Of a DNA stretch of 5,006 bases, positions 1 to 5,006 are shown one piece after another (position 1 is the first letter of the stretch; each line of letters opens with the position of its first letter). Made by a program: the position numbers and the translations under genes. The DNA is from Thermoanaerobaculaceae bacterium (GTDB lineage: Bacteria > Acidobacteriota > UBA4820). The stretch lies in contig JAAZNT010000155.1 in NCBI GenBank assembly GCA_012798145.1, positions 1 through 5,006 of the forward strand, given 5' to 3'. Below the pieces are notes generated by a model, which did not search any database, was not told where the DNA came from, and was given only the letters and a program-made list of their open reading frames with translations.

Positions 1-69
1 CACCTTTTTCTTACATATCTTAATCATTTCCTAAACAAAAATCCTTCTCCGCCAAACTCTTATTTTACA

Positions 70-91
70 ATATTTTTCCCCATATTTTTCC
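70..91. repeat. tandem 10-bp direct repeat ATATTTTTCC
   Basis: ATATTTTTCC occurs at 70-79 and again at 82-91, separated by CC, a 12-bp period. A third copy lies in inverse orientation (GGAAAAATAT) at 157-166. The second and third copies form the ends of the 82-166 inverted-repeat element. The first copy may be a duplicated end or chance similarity in T-rich DNA. Confidence 0.55.
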
Positions 92-166
92 TAATGGCAG
101 TCATTAGAAAATTTGAGCCTAATGACAAATTTGGGATAAACCCAAATTTGTTAATAGGAAAAATAT
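82..166. repeat. 85-bp nested inverted-repeat element (REP/MITE-like)
   Basis: The ends are perfect 12-bp inverted repeats: ATATTTTTCCTA at 82-93 and TAGGAAAAATAT at 155-166. Inside are CTAATG/CATTAG (91-96/102-107), GTCATTAG/CTAATGAC (100-107/119-126) and a long hairpin (123-153). AAATTTG and its complement recur several times. The 100-126 and 123-153 pairings compete at their junction, so not all can form at once. This much dyad symmetry in 85 bp is hard to explain by AT-richness alone and resembles short intergenic palindromic repeats or non-autonomous mobile elements. There is no open frame for a transposase. I saw no clear target-site duplication, since the bases outside the arms (CCCC and TTTT) do not match. 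Whether it is repeated elsewhere in the genome cannot be seen here, apart from the partial copy at 369-430. Confidence 0.6.
123..153. repeat. strong hairpin, 13-bp arms, 5-nt loop
   Basis: The arms are TGACAAATTTGGG (123-135) and CCCAAATTTGTTA (141-153) with loop ATAAA (136-140). The inner 11 pairs are Watson-Crick; then come one G-T wobble and a closing T-A pair. The inner arm CAAATTTGGG is a perfect 10-bp match. No T-run follows directly on either strand, so it does not look like a standard intrinsic terminator. It is best read as the core of the surrounding inverted-repeat element, or as a binding site for a dimeric protein. Confidence 0.7.
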
Positions 167-222
167 TTTTAACGATTTTCATTAGAGAAAAATGGAAGAT
201 AAACAAAGAAACAATCGGCAGG

Positions 223-243
223 CAGTTTGCCTACGGCAACCTG
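223..243. other. small hairpin of unknown role
   Basis: CAGtTTGCC at 223-231 pairs with GGCAAcCTG at 235-243 around the loop TAC, giving eight pairs with one T-C mismatch. It is more GC-rich than its surroundings. No T-run follows immediately. It could be part of a small structured transcript with the 265-283 hairpin downstream, but no known RNA family is recognised. Confidence 0.35.
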
Positions 244-264
244 AAACATAATCAAAAATCTTCT

Positions 265-294
265 TGCAAAATTTCCTTTTGCAGAATCTTTTTT
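265..294 (+). terminator. possible weak intrinsic terminator
   Basis: TGCAAAA (265-271) and TTTTGCA (277-283) form a perfect 7-bp stem around a 5-nt loop, followed after a 5-nt gap by a run of six T (289-294). The stem is AT-rich and the T-run is slightly displaced, so efficiency would be low. There is no recognised gene upstream on the + strand for it to terminate, so chance is a real alternative. Confidence 0.25.
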
Positions 295-368
295 CTTATG
301 TTTTCCAGCCTGCCTAAAGTTCATCGATCTCTTTTAGAACATCAAACGAGTGACTTATCTTACCTTTC

Positions 369-430
369 ATTTTTCCTAAGGGATCTCTGATCGCTTGTTG
401 AAGTTTTCTTAATGACAAAAGTGGGATAAA
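369..430. repeat. diverged second copy of the left part of the 82-166 element
   Basis: Two blocks of the element recur in the same order and orientation. ATTTTTCCTAA at 84-94 matches 369-379 exactly. The 21-bp block at 120-140 matches 410-430 at 19 of 21 positions (TAATGACAAA, then TTT versus AGT, then GGGATAAA). The distance between blocks is 36 bp in the first copy and 41 bp in the second, and the middle is largely diverged. The right-hand arm is not clearly present after 430. This looks like a decayed or truncated copy. Alternatively the two blocks are short conserved motifs bound by the same protein. Confidence 0.5.
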
Positions 431-437
431 AAATTCT

Positions 438-466
438 TTGACTGGTTTCAAAAATTGTGGTAAATT
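438..466 (+). promoter_or_regulatory. sigma70-type promoter for the operon
   Basis: TTGACT (438-443, five of six matches to the -35 consensus) is followed by exactly 17 bp and then TAAATT (461-466, four of six at the -10). A TG at 458-459, one base before the -10, gives an extended -10 element that would offset the weaker hexamer. Transcription would start near 473, leaving a leader of roughly 65 nt before the ATG at 538. It is the best promoter candidate in the window and sits just upstream of the first gene of a compact operon. The start site itself is inferred. Confidence 0.6.
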
Positions 467-475
467 AAAAAACTG

Positions 476-507
476 AAAAGTTATGCTTTAAGCAAAGTGT
501 AACTTTT
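476..507 (+). promoter_or_regulatory. leader stem-loop or operator palindrome
   Basis: AAAAGTTA (476-483) and TAACTTTT (500-507) are perfect 8-bp inverted repeats. Inside, TGCT (484-487) pairs with AGCA (491-494) around TTA, with AAGTG (495-499) bulged. The structure would start at or just after the predicted transcription start and end 13 nt before the ribosome binding site. It could be a 5'-stabilising hairpin, an RNA regulatory element, or a DNA operator for a dimeric regulator overlapping the start region. No T-run follows, so it is not an attenuator terminator as it stands. Confidence 0.45.
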
Positions 508-518
508 GCGGAGAGATA

Positions 519-533
519 ATGGGAAGAAGTTGA
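519..533 (+). other. four-codon upstream mini-ORF (MGRS)
   Basis: ATG-GGA-AGA-AGT-TGA lies just ahead of the first gene. It has its own Shine-Dalgarno-like GGAG at 510-513 with a 5-nt spacer, and its stop codon ends 4 nt before the main ATG at 538. This geometry would allow a terminating ribosome to re-initiate at 538. Because the mini-ORF also contains the purine tract used as the main ribosome binding site, it may equally be a by-product of that tract. Confidence 0.2.
521..529 (+). promoter_or_regulatory. ribosome binding site of the PATAN gene
   Basis: The purine run GGGAAGAAG lies 8 nt before the ATG at 538. It supports that start codon, and the translation from it begins with the expected PATAN-domain opening (MFQGSLKEL). 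The nearest upstream ATG, at 519, is closed by a stop after four codons. Confidence 0.6.
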
Positions 534-537
534 TAAA

Positions 538-1395
538 ATGTTTCAAGGATCTCTAAAAGAGCTTCATTTACCTGATGTAATTCAATTAGTTTCCGTTTCA
601 AGCAAAACGGGGGCATTCCACCTGCAAAAAGACAATGACGAAGGAATTATTTTTCTTGAGCAGGGTAAGATAGTTCACGCTGTTCTTGGCAGCACCGAAG
701 GAGATGAGGCGGTATATGCTATGGCAACCTGGACTGAAGGCACTTTTAGATTTGTGCCTGATGAGATGTCAACAAGACATACTATAACGAAAAATAACAC
801 AAATCTTTTAATGGAAGCGGCAAGGCGTCTCGATGAATGGAAAGTTCTTTCCAAGAAGATTCCTTCGCTTGATATGGTTCCCCGTTTTGAAGTTCCGCAG
901 GGAAAACAGGGCAAGATAAACCTTAACACTCAGGAATGGCTGATTATGAGCAAGGTGAACGGGGTTTCATCTATTGCGGAAATAGCGGTTTCCTCAGGGC
1001 TTTCTCCATTTGATGTGGCAAAAATGCTTTACGGGCTGATAACGATGGGTCTTGTAAAACTTGAGCCGCCAAAACAGAAAGCTACTCCTTCCTCGATTCC
1101 GTCACAATCAGCTTCAGCGGAAACGGATCCCGTCATCAAAGGTTTAAAAGCGCTTTTGGAAAAACTTGCGGACACGACTGTTGAAACTCTCGGAGATTCA
1201 GCCGCTTTGGGAATAAAGAGAACTCACGAACAGGCGGTAAAAGACCTTAAAGAAGGCAAAGGGGCTGAAGCAGTGCAGTTTATGTGTCAGGAACTTTTGA
1301 AACAAGCGAATATTTTAAAAGGCGCTGACGCCCAGAAACTGCTCGCAGACAGGTTCAGAGAGGTTCTCACCTCTTGGAACTCTGAACAGGGTTAA
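538..1395 (+). CDS. PATAN/DUF4388 domain protein, putative regulatory protein
   Basis: This 285-residue protein is predicted to be cytoplasmic, with no signal peptide or membrane segment. Residues 1 to about 100 look like a PATAN (DUF4388) domain: the opening FQGSLKELHLPDVIQLV, then the hallmark sequence GIIFLEQGKIVHAVLGSTEGDEAVYAM (36-62, interrupted here only by being quoted in part: GIIFLEQGKIVHA and GDEAVYAM), then a WTEGTFRF strand. Residues about 125-178 resemble a winged-helix-like module (WLIMSKVNGVSSIAEIA, then a helix-turn and GLVKLEPP). A Ser/Pro/Ala-rich linker (about 179-197) leads to a helical tail of about 88 residues. Proteins of this family are thought to act as adaptors in signalling or gene regulation in environmental bacteria; the partner here is unknown. 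It is the first gene of the operon, 12 nt ahead of the phosphatase. Domain assignment is from pattern recognition. DNA binding is only possible, since no residue-level evidence distinguishes it from a protein-binding winged helix. Confidence 0.85.
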   Translation: MFQGSLKELHLPDVIQLVSVSSKTGAFHLQKDNDEGIIFLEQGKIVHAVLGSTEGDEAVYAMATWTEGTFRFVPDEMSTRHTITKNNTNLLMEAARRLDEWKVLSKKIPSLDMVPRFEVPQGKQGKINLNTQEWLIMSKVNGVSSIAEIAVSSGLSPFDVAKMLYGLITMGLVKLEPPKQKATPSSIPSQSASAETDPVIKGLKALLEKLADTTVETLGDSAALGIKRTHEQAVKDLKEGKGAEAVQFMCQELLKQANILKGADAQKLLADRFREVLTSWNSEQG

Positions 1396-1407
1396 ATAAA
1401 AAAATCA

Positions 1408-2028
1408 ATGAAAAGACTTTATCTTGTCAGGCACGGCGAGACCGAGTGGAACGCTGACAACAGAGTTCAAGGGTCTATTGATATTCCTCTGTCGCAAAAA
1501 GGGAGAGAACAGGCGGAATCTTTGGGACGATGGATGCAAAAGTCGCCGAAGCCGCAAAAAATTTACTGTTCTGACCTCAAAAGGTCAATTCAAACTGCGA
1601 ATATTCTCGGAGAAATTTTAGGTGTTACAAACATTGAGGAAACCCCTCTTTTGAAAGAGATAAACTGCGGGGTATGGGAAGGAAAGTTTATTGACGAACT
1701 GATTAAAGATTACTCTCAAGAATACGCTATGTGGAGGTTGAACTCTTCTTTTAAATGTCCAGAAGGGGAATCTGTTGATGATGTAAGAGATAGAGTAGAA
1801 AGATTTTTCATTGAGAAGAGGAGCGAACTGTTATCATTTGAAACATTGCTGATAGTGGCTCACGGGATTTTGAACAGGGCTGTCCTATCTTTCATAATGG
1901 ACCTTCCTCTTCAAAACTGCAGATATTTTGAACAGGACAACGGAGCGTTGAATGTTTTTGTGTGGGGAGAAGTTATGCCCCACCTTGCGCTGTGGAATTA
2001 TTCAACTGAAGAGCAGGGTGGCTTATGA
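1408..2028 (+). CDS. histidine phosphatase family protein (CobC/GpmB-like)
   Basis: The product has 206 residues, a usual length for small branch-1 histidine phosphatases. The phosphate-accepting motif LVRHGETEWN is at 6-15, with R8 and His9 as nucleophile. Further family marks are SDLKRSIQTA (55-64, with Arg59), the acid-region E84 in LLKEINCGVWEG (81-92), PEGESVDDVRDR (118-129), and the second catalytic histidine in VAHG (His152). All core residues are present, so the enzyme should be active. The family removes phosphate from small molecules such as alpha-ribazole phosphate or sugar phosphates. The substrate cannot be told from sequence, and there are no cobalamin genes alongside to favour CobC. 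The ATG at 1408 gives the correct N-terminus but has no good Shine-Dalgarno, only an A-rich run, so it may rely on coupling with the gene 12 nt upstream. Its TGA overlaps the argS start. Confidence 0.88.
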   Translation: MKRLYLVRHGETEWNADNRVQGSIDIPLSQKGREQAESLGRWMQKSPKPQKIYCSDLKRSIQTANILGEILGVTNIEETPLLKEINCGVWEGKFIDELIKDYSQEYAMWRLNSSFKCPEGESVDDVRDRVERFFIEKRSELLSFETLLIVAHGILNRAVLSFIMDLPLQNCRYFEQDNGALNVFVWGEVMPHLALWNYSTEEQGGL

Positions 2029-3983
2029 AATCGCTTATTAATGAATGGCAGAAAACTTTTGCAGAAAAAATTAAGGAGCAATATGGAATTGAAATTTCTC
2101 AAGAGAAAATTTCAATAGAATTTCCTCAAAAAGTTCAATTTGGAGACGCAACGACTAATGTCGCCTTTGTTGTGGCAAAAACGATTTCAAGAAATCCAGC
2201 GGAAGTGGCTCTGAAACTTTCTTCAATAGAACTTAAAAATGTCGCGAAAATTGAAGTAAAAGGTCCATACATAAATTTTTATCTTGACAGAAAAAAGACC
2301 CTGCAATACCTTTACAGTGAAAAAAAGGCAGAAGAAATCAAAGAAAAAATTATTGTAGAGCATACCAACATCAATCCAAACAAGGCGGCTCACATCGGGC
2401 ATTTAAGAAACGCCGTTTTGGGAGACACTTTAGTCAGGGCGCTTAAGTTCTTGGGATTCGAAGTAGAAGTGCAGAATTACATTGACGACACGGGAGTTCA
2501 GGTGGCGGATGTCGCTGTGGGCTTTGAAAAAATGCTCCACTATGACTTAAAAAGAGTTAAAGAAGAAGCATCCAAAGAGAAGCCTTTCGATATAGTTTGC
2601 TGGGAGGTTTACGCAAAAACGCAGAAGTGGTATGAAGAGAATCCCGACAATTTAAAATTCAGATATGAGACTCTTCATCTTATAGAAAGGGGGGGCAACG
2701 AAACAGCCGCAATTGCATCGTTTATCGCTGAAAGCATGGTTGTCTGCCACCTAAAGACAATGTTGAGACTTTCAATTAAATATGACCTTCTTCCGTTTGA
2801 AAGCGATGTTCTTAAAAGCGGTTTTTTTGAGGAATGTTTTTCTCTTTTAAAAGAGAAAAAGTGCGTTGAGTGCGTTCCTTCAGAGTGCGACGACAAATTG
2901 AAGGGATGCTGGGTTATGCGGCTTAAAGACAACAAGGAGTTTGAAGGGTTAACAGAGGCAGATAAAGTGATAGTAAGGTCAAACGGGACTGTGACTTATC
3001 TTGGAAAAGACCTCGCTTATCAAATGTGGAAACTTGGAGTATTAAAAAAAGATTTTTCTTATAAAGTTTTTGAAAAAGCCCCTTATGAAATCTATAGAAC
3101 CGCGCCCTCTGAAAGTTTAAGAGAAAAATGGCAATTTGGGAAGGGGTCAAAAGTTTACAATGTTATTGATGTAAGGCAGAGTTATCTTCAAAAGGTGATA
3201 AAAGAAGGTTTGAAACTTTTGGGCTTTTACAAAGAAGCGGATTCTTCAATCCATTTTTCTTATGAGATGGTTGCTCTTTCAAGCAAATTTGTGAAAGAAG
3301 AGATAGCACAAGGGAAAATAGCCCCTATTGATGAAAGTGATTTGAAAAAACCGTTTATTGAAATGTCGGGAAGAAAAGGACTCGGCTTTATCGCAGACCA
3401 CCTTCTTGATGCTTTGATTGACTGCGCCAAAAAAGAGATAAAGGAAAGAGAAGAGGGAATTTCACAGGAGGAGCTAAGCGAAAGGGCTGCGGTAATAGCG
3501 TCAGCAGCATTGAAATATTACATACTCAAATTCAGCAGGAATCAAGTTGTAGCTTTTGATTTAAAGAGCGCTGTTTCCTTTGAGGGTGAAACAGGCCCCT
3601 ACATTCAGTATGCGGCAGTGAGGGCAGAAAATATTTTAAGAAAAGCAAAAGAAAAAGGAGAAGAAATCCCCGACATTTGCGAACAAAACATCCAAAAATA
3701 TTTTGAGTTTCTTGACAATGACGGATGGGGCATTGTCAGTTTTCTTTTAAGGTTTCCATTTGTTGTCGAAAAAGCGGCTTCAAACCTTGAATTAAACATA
3801 ATAGCAAAGTATCTTTTTGAAATTAGCCAGATGTTCCATAATTACTACCACATCGCTCCTGTTCTTCAAGAGTCTGATGAAAGAAAAAAGAAAGCGAGAC
3901 TTTTATTCGTCGCTCTTTTTTCAAAAAGATTCAAGGAGATTCTAAATGAAGTTGTGGGAATTGATGTTCCGCAAAGGATGTAA
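2025..3983 (+). CDS. argS: arginyl-tRNA synthetase (arginine--tRNA ligase)
   Basis: This is a class I aminoacyl-tRNA synthetase that charges tRNA-Arg with arginine using ATP in the cytoplasm. The N-terminal additional domain (about 1-95) carries GDATTNVAFVVAK (40-52) and GPYINFYL (80-87). The catalytic Rossmann domain has EHTNINPNKAAHIGHLRNA (112-130) with HIGH at 123-126, then NYIDDTG (151-157) and SNGTVTYLGKDLAYQ (319-333). The KMSKS-loop counterpart is MSGRKGLG (447-454). The DALR anticodon-binding domain starts with FEGETGPYIQYAAVRAENIL (519-538) and ends in the typical ...IDVPQRM. At 652 residues it is longer than the usual 550-590. Part of the excess is a segment around 340-375, after which VIDVRQSYLQ (380-389) stands where most ArgRS have a G-A-D-H-x-G-Y stretch. 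A cysteine group lies at 280-295. This matches, from memory, a long ArgRS type seen in Acidobacteria. Its ATG overlaps the phosphatase stop (ATGA, 2025-2028), with AGGGTGG (2015-2021) as ribosome binding site. Confidence 0.96.
   Translation: MKSLINEWQKTFAEKIKEQYGIEISQEKISIEFPQKVQFGDATTNVAFVVAKTISRNPAEVALKLSSIELKNVAKIEVKGPYINFYLDRKKTLQYLYSEKKAEEIKEKIIVEHTNINPNKAAHIGHLRNAVLGDTLVRALKFLGFEVEVQNYIDDTGVQVADVAVGFEKMLHYDLKRVKEEASKEKPFDIVCWEVYAKTQKWYEENPDNLKFRYETLHLIERGGNETAAIASFIAESMVVCHLKTMLRLSIKYDLLPFESDVLKSGFFEECFSLLKEKKCVECVPSECDDKLKGCWVMRLKDNKEFEGLTEADKVIVRSNGTVTYLGKDLAYQMWKLGVLKKDFSYKVFEKAPYEIYRTAPSESLREKWQFGKGSKVYNVIDVRQSYLQKVIKEGLKLLGFYKEADSSIHFSYEMVALSSKFVKEEIAQGKIAPIDESDLKKPFIEMSGRKGLGFIADHLLDALIDCAKKEIKEREEGISQEELSERAAVIASAALKYYILKFSRNQVVAFDLKSAVSFEGETGPYIQYAAVRAENILRKAKEKGEEIPDICEQNIQKYFEFLDNDGWGIVSFLLRFPFVVEKAASNLELNIIAKYLFEISQMFHNYYHIAPVLQESDERKKKARLLFVALFSKRFKEILNEVVGIDVPQRM
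3973..3978 (+). promoter_or_regulatory. ribosome binding site deciding the GTG start of the methyltransferase
   Basis: AAAGGA inside the last codons of argS lies 8 nt before the GTG at 3987. No ATG occurs near this position in the correct frame, and translation from the GTG gives the family's typical opening (MKFIATAPILAEGIVEDEL). The GTG start therefore seems secure. Confidence 0.6.
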
Positions 3984-3986
3984 GAA

Positions 3987-5006
3987 GTGAAGTTTATCGC
4001 TACAGCCCCGATTCTTGCCGAAGGAATTGTTGAAGATGAACTTTTAGAACTTGGCGCTGAAAAAACTTCAGCAAAGAGGGGAAAAATTTATTTTGAATCT
4101 TCGTTAAGAAAAGCGTGTGAAATTGGTTTTAATTTAAGGAGCGGAAAAAGAATTTTGATGCCGCTTTCTGAATTTCGTTACTCCTCAAAAGAGAGTTTTT
4201 ATGAAGTGGCGAAAGAAATAGAGTGGGAAAAATATATTCCCCCGTCAATGACATTTTCCGTAAGAATCAAGGGGGGAGATTCTGTTTTTAAGAACACCGC
4301 TTATGCGGCTCTTGTTCTAAAGGACGCAATAGTTGACAGAATAAGAGACAAAAAAGGTGCGAGACCTTCCATTGACAAAGAAAATCCTCAAATATCCATT
4401 TTGGGGCTTGTTCAAAACAACAGGGCAGAATTGAGTCTTGACCTTTGCGGACCTATTCATAAAAGGGGCTACAGAAAATTTGCATCTCCGGGGGCTTTGA
4501 ATGAATCTCTTGCTGCAGCAATTTTGAGAATAGCACAATATTCCGGAGAAGAGACCTTTTTGGATCCAATGGCAGGCAGTGGAACGATAGGCATTGAAGC
4601 TGCTCTAATCGCCTCAAAAATAGTTCCGGGGCTTCTATGGAGGCAGGGTAGAGGATTTTTCTCAACAGATTTTATTTCTGAGAAAGAAAAAAGGGAAATT
4701 GTAAAAGAAGCGAAAGATAAAATTTCAATCCCAAAGGGAAAGATTATTTTATCAGACATAAGCGCTGAAAATATCAAGATATGTTCGCAGAACGCAAGGA
4801 TGGCGAAAATAGACAAATATATTACATTTATGGTTTCAGATTTTTTTGATTTGAAATTGGATTACAATGAAGGTGTAATTGTTACAAACACTCCTTATGG
4901 AGACCACGCAGAAATAGAACAGGAAGAGAAGGAGTTTTTTAAGAAAATCGGTGATAAATTGAAAAAAGATTTTTGCGGGTTTAAGGCGTATCTTCTTTTA
5001 GGGAGC
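3987..5006 (+). CDS. THUMP-domain class I SAM-dependent RNA methyltransferase (YpsC/RlmL type), partial at the right edge
   Basis: 340 codons are visible with no stop; the gene continues beyond the window. Single-domain YpsC-type members run to about 375-390 residues, so perhaps 40-50 are missing unless an RlmK-like domain follows. The N-terminal ferredoxin-like and THUMP region (about 1-155) includes NTAYAALVLKDAIVDRIR (103-120) and GARPSID. HKRGYRKF (158-165) and LNESLAAAIL (171-180) are the usual lead-in to the Rossmann methyltransferase domain. FLDPMAGSGTIGIEAALIA (191-209) is the SAM-binding motif I. Asp257 in ILSDIS and Asp285 in VSDFF fit motifs II and III. Motif IV, usually NPPYG, reads NTPYGDH (301-307). 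E. coli RlmL makes m2G2445 in 23S rRNA, so a guanine-N2 methyltransferase acting on rRNA is likely; the exact site is inferred. It starts at GTG 3 nt after argS, so it should be co-transcribed and translationally linked. Confidence 0.9.
   Translation, partial: MKFIATAPILAEGIVEDELLELGAEKTSAKRGKIYFESSLRKACEIGFNLRSGKRILMPLSEFRYSSKESFYEVAKEIEWEKYIPPSMTFSVRIKGGDSVFKNTAYAALVLKDAIVDRIRDKKGARPSIDKENPQISILGLVQNNRAELSLDLCGPIHKRGYRKFASPGALNESLAAAILRIAQYSGEETFLDPMAGSGTIGIEAALIASKIVPGLLWRQGRGFFSTDFISEKEKREIVKEAKDKISIPKGKIILSDISAENIKICSQNARMAKIDKYITFMVSDFFDLKLDYNEGVIVTNTPYGDHAEIEQEEKEFFKKIGDKLKKDFCGFKAYLLLGS

Larger units (their letters stand above)
1..437. other. intergenic region, AT-rich, no convincing gene
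   Basis: This stretch upstream of the operon holds no gene I can support. It is T- and A-rich and dominated by inverted repeats (listed separately). A + strand frame stays open from the left edge to 390, with an ATG at 94. Its translation is rich in F, S, L, N and K, shows no domain, and its ATG lies inside a palindrome without a clear ribosome binding site. A minus-strand frame is open from 487 down to a TAG at 314-316, ending in MKGKISHSFDVLKEIDEL. It is more protein-like than the + frame, but short and overlapping the operon promoter. A second minus-strand frame opens with ATG at 27-25 (MIKICKKKV) and leaves the window after nine codons. I see no tRNA or known riboswitch motif. Confidence 0.7.

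Noticed and set aside
1..27. Possible start of a divergent minus-strand gene (ATG at 27-25, MIKICKKKV, open to the edge), with a TAAAAT -10-like box at 67-62.
   Set aside because: Only nine codons are visible, the AGG is too close to the ATG to serve as a normal ribosome binding site, and no matching -35 is seen.
217..314. 7-bp inverted repeat GGCAGGC (217-223) and GCCTGCC (308-314).
   Set aside because: It is short, widely separated and does not extend on either side; chance is sufficient.
1..390. Long + strand open frame from the left edge to 390, with an ATG at 94 (98 residues).
   Set aside because: The open length is more than expected by chance in AT-rich DNA. However, the product is low-complexity (F, S, L, N, K), has no domain, and runs through palindromes. 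The ATG sits within CTAATG of an inverted repeat and lacks a good ribosome binding site. A small chance remains that it is the tail of a gene entering from the left.
329..561. 10-bp inverted repeat CTCTTTTAGA (329-338) and TCTAAAAGAG (552-561).
   Set aside because: One arm lies in the coding sequence of the PATAN gene, where it encodes the conserved SLKE segment, and the distance is over 200 bp. No structure or regulation is supported.
1396..1407. Possible terminator or promoter between the PATAN and phosphatase genes.
   Set aside because: The gap is 12 nt of mostly A with no hairpin; it is simply a short intergenic spacer.
2675..3150. Minus-strand open frames within argS.
   Set aside because: They lie entirely antisense to a well-supported argS with full domain structure; they are shadows.
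4317..4816. Overlapping minus-strand open frames within the methyltransferase gene.
   Set aside because: They are antisense to clear THUMP and SAM-binding motifs on the + strand; they are shadows of codon bias.

Overview
The window is chromosomal sequence from an AT-rich bacterium. It holds a left-hand stretch of about 440 bases with no convincing gene, followed by a tightly packed four-gene operon, all on the + strand, that runs off the right edge. The lineage cannot be fixed from 5 kb. The first gene encodes a PATAN/DUF4388 protein, and the arginyl-tRNA synthetase is of the long type with an SGRKGLG signature. From memory both fit Acidobacteriota or related uncultured phyla, but this is inference without a search.

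Left part (1-437). This region is visibly richer in A+T than the genes. It contains several nested inverted repeats. The clearest is an 85-bp element at 82-166, bounded by 12-bp inverted ends, with a strong 13-bp-arm hairpin inside it. A second, diverged copy of the element's left part lies at 369-430. Two further small hairpins lie at 223-243 and 265-283, the second followed by a T-run.

Promoter and leader (438-537). A good sigma70-type promoter (TTGACT, 17-bp spacer, TAAATT with an extended -10 TG) is followed by a short leader. The leader holds a perfect 8-bp-arm stem-loop, a four-codon mini-ORF and a purine-rich ribosome binding site.

Operon (538 to the right edge). In order, the genes encode: a PATAN (DUF4388) protein with a winged-helix-like middle and a helical tail; a histidine phosphatase of the CobC/GpmB type; arginyl-tRNA synthetase (argS), whose ATG overlaps the phosphatase stop by 4 nt; and a THUMP-domain rRNA methyltransferase of the YpsC/RlmL type. 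The last starts at a GTG 3 nt after argS and is cut by the window end. Spacings are +12, -4 and +3 nt, so the four are very probably co-transcribed and partly translationally coupled. Two of them act directly in translation (tRNA charging and ribosomal RNA modification). The PATAN protein and the phosphatase have no evident mechanistic link to these and may simply share the transcript.

I see no defence system, mobile-element transposase, CRISPR array, tRNA or rRNA gene here. The points most worth a second look are the repeat element and its degraded copy, the leader structure, the non-canonical features of ArgRS (altered HxGY region, inserted segment, cysteine cluster), and the NTPY variant of the methyltransferase NPPY motif.
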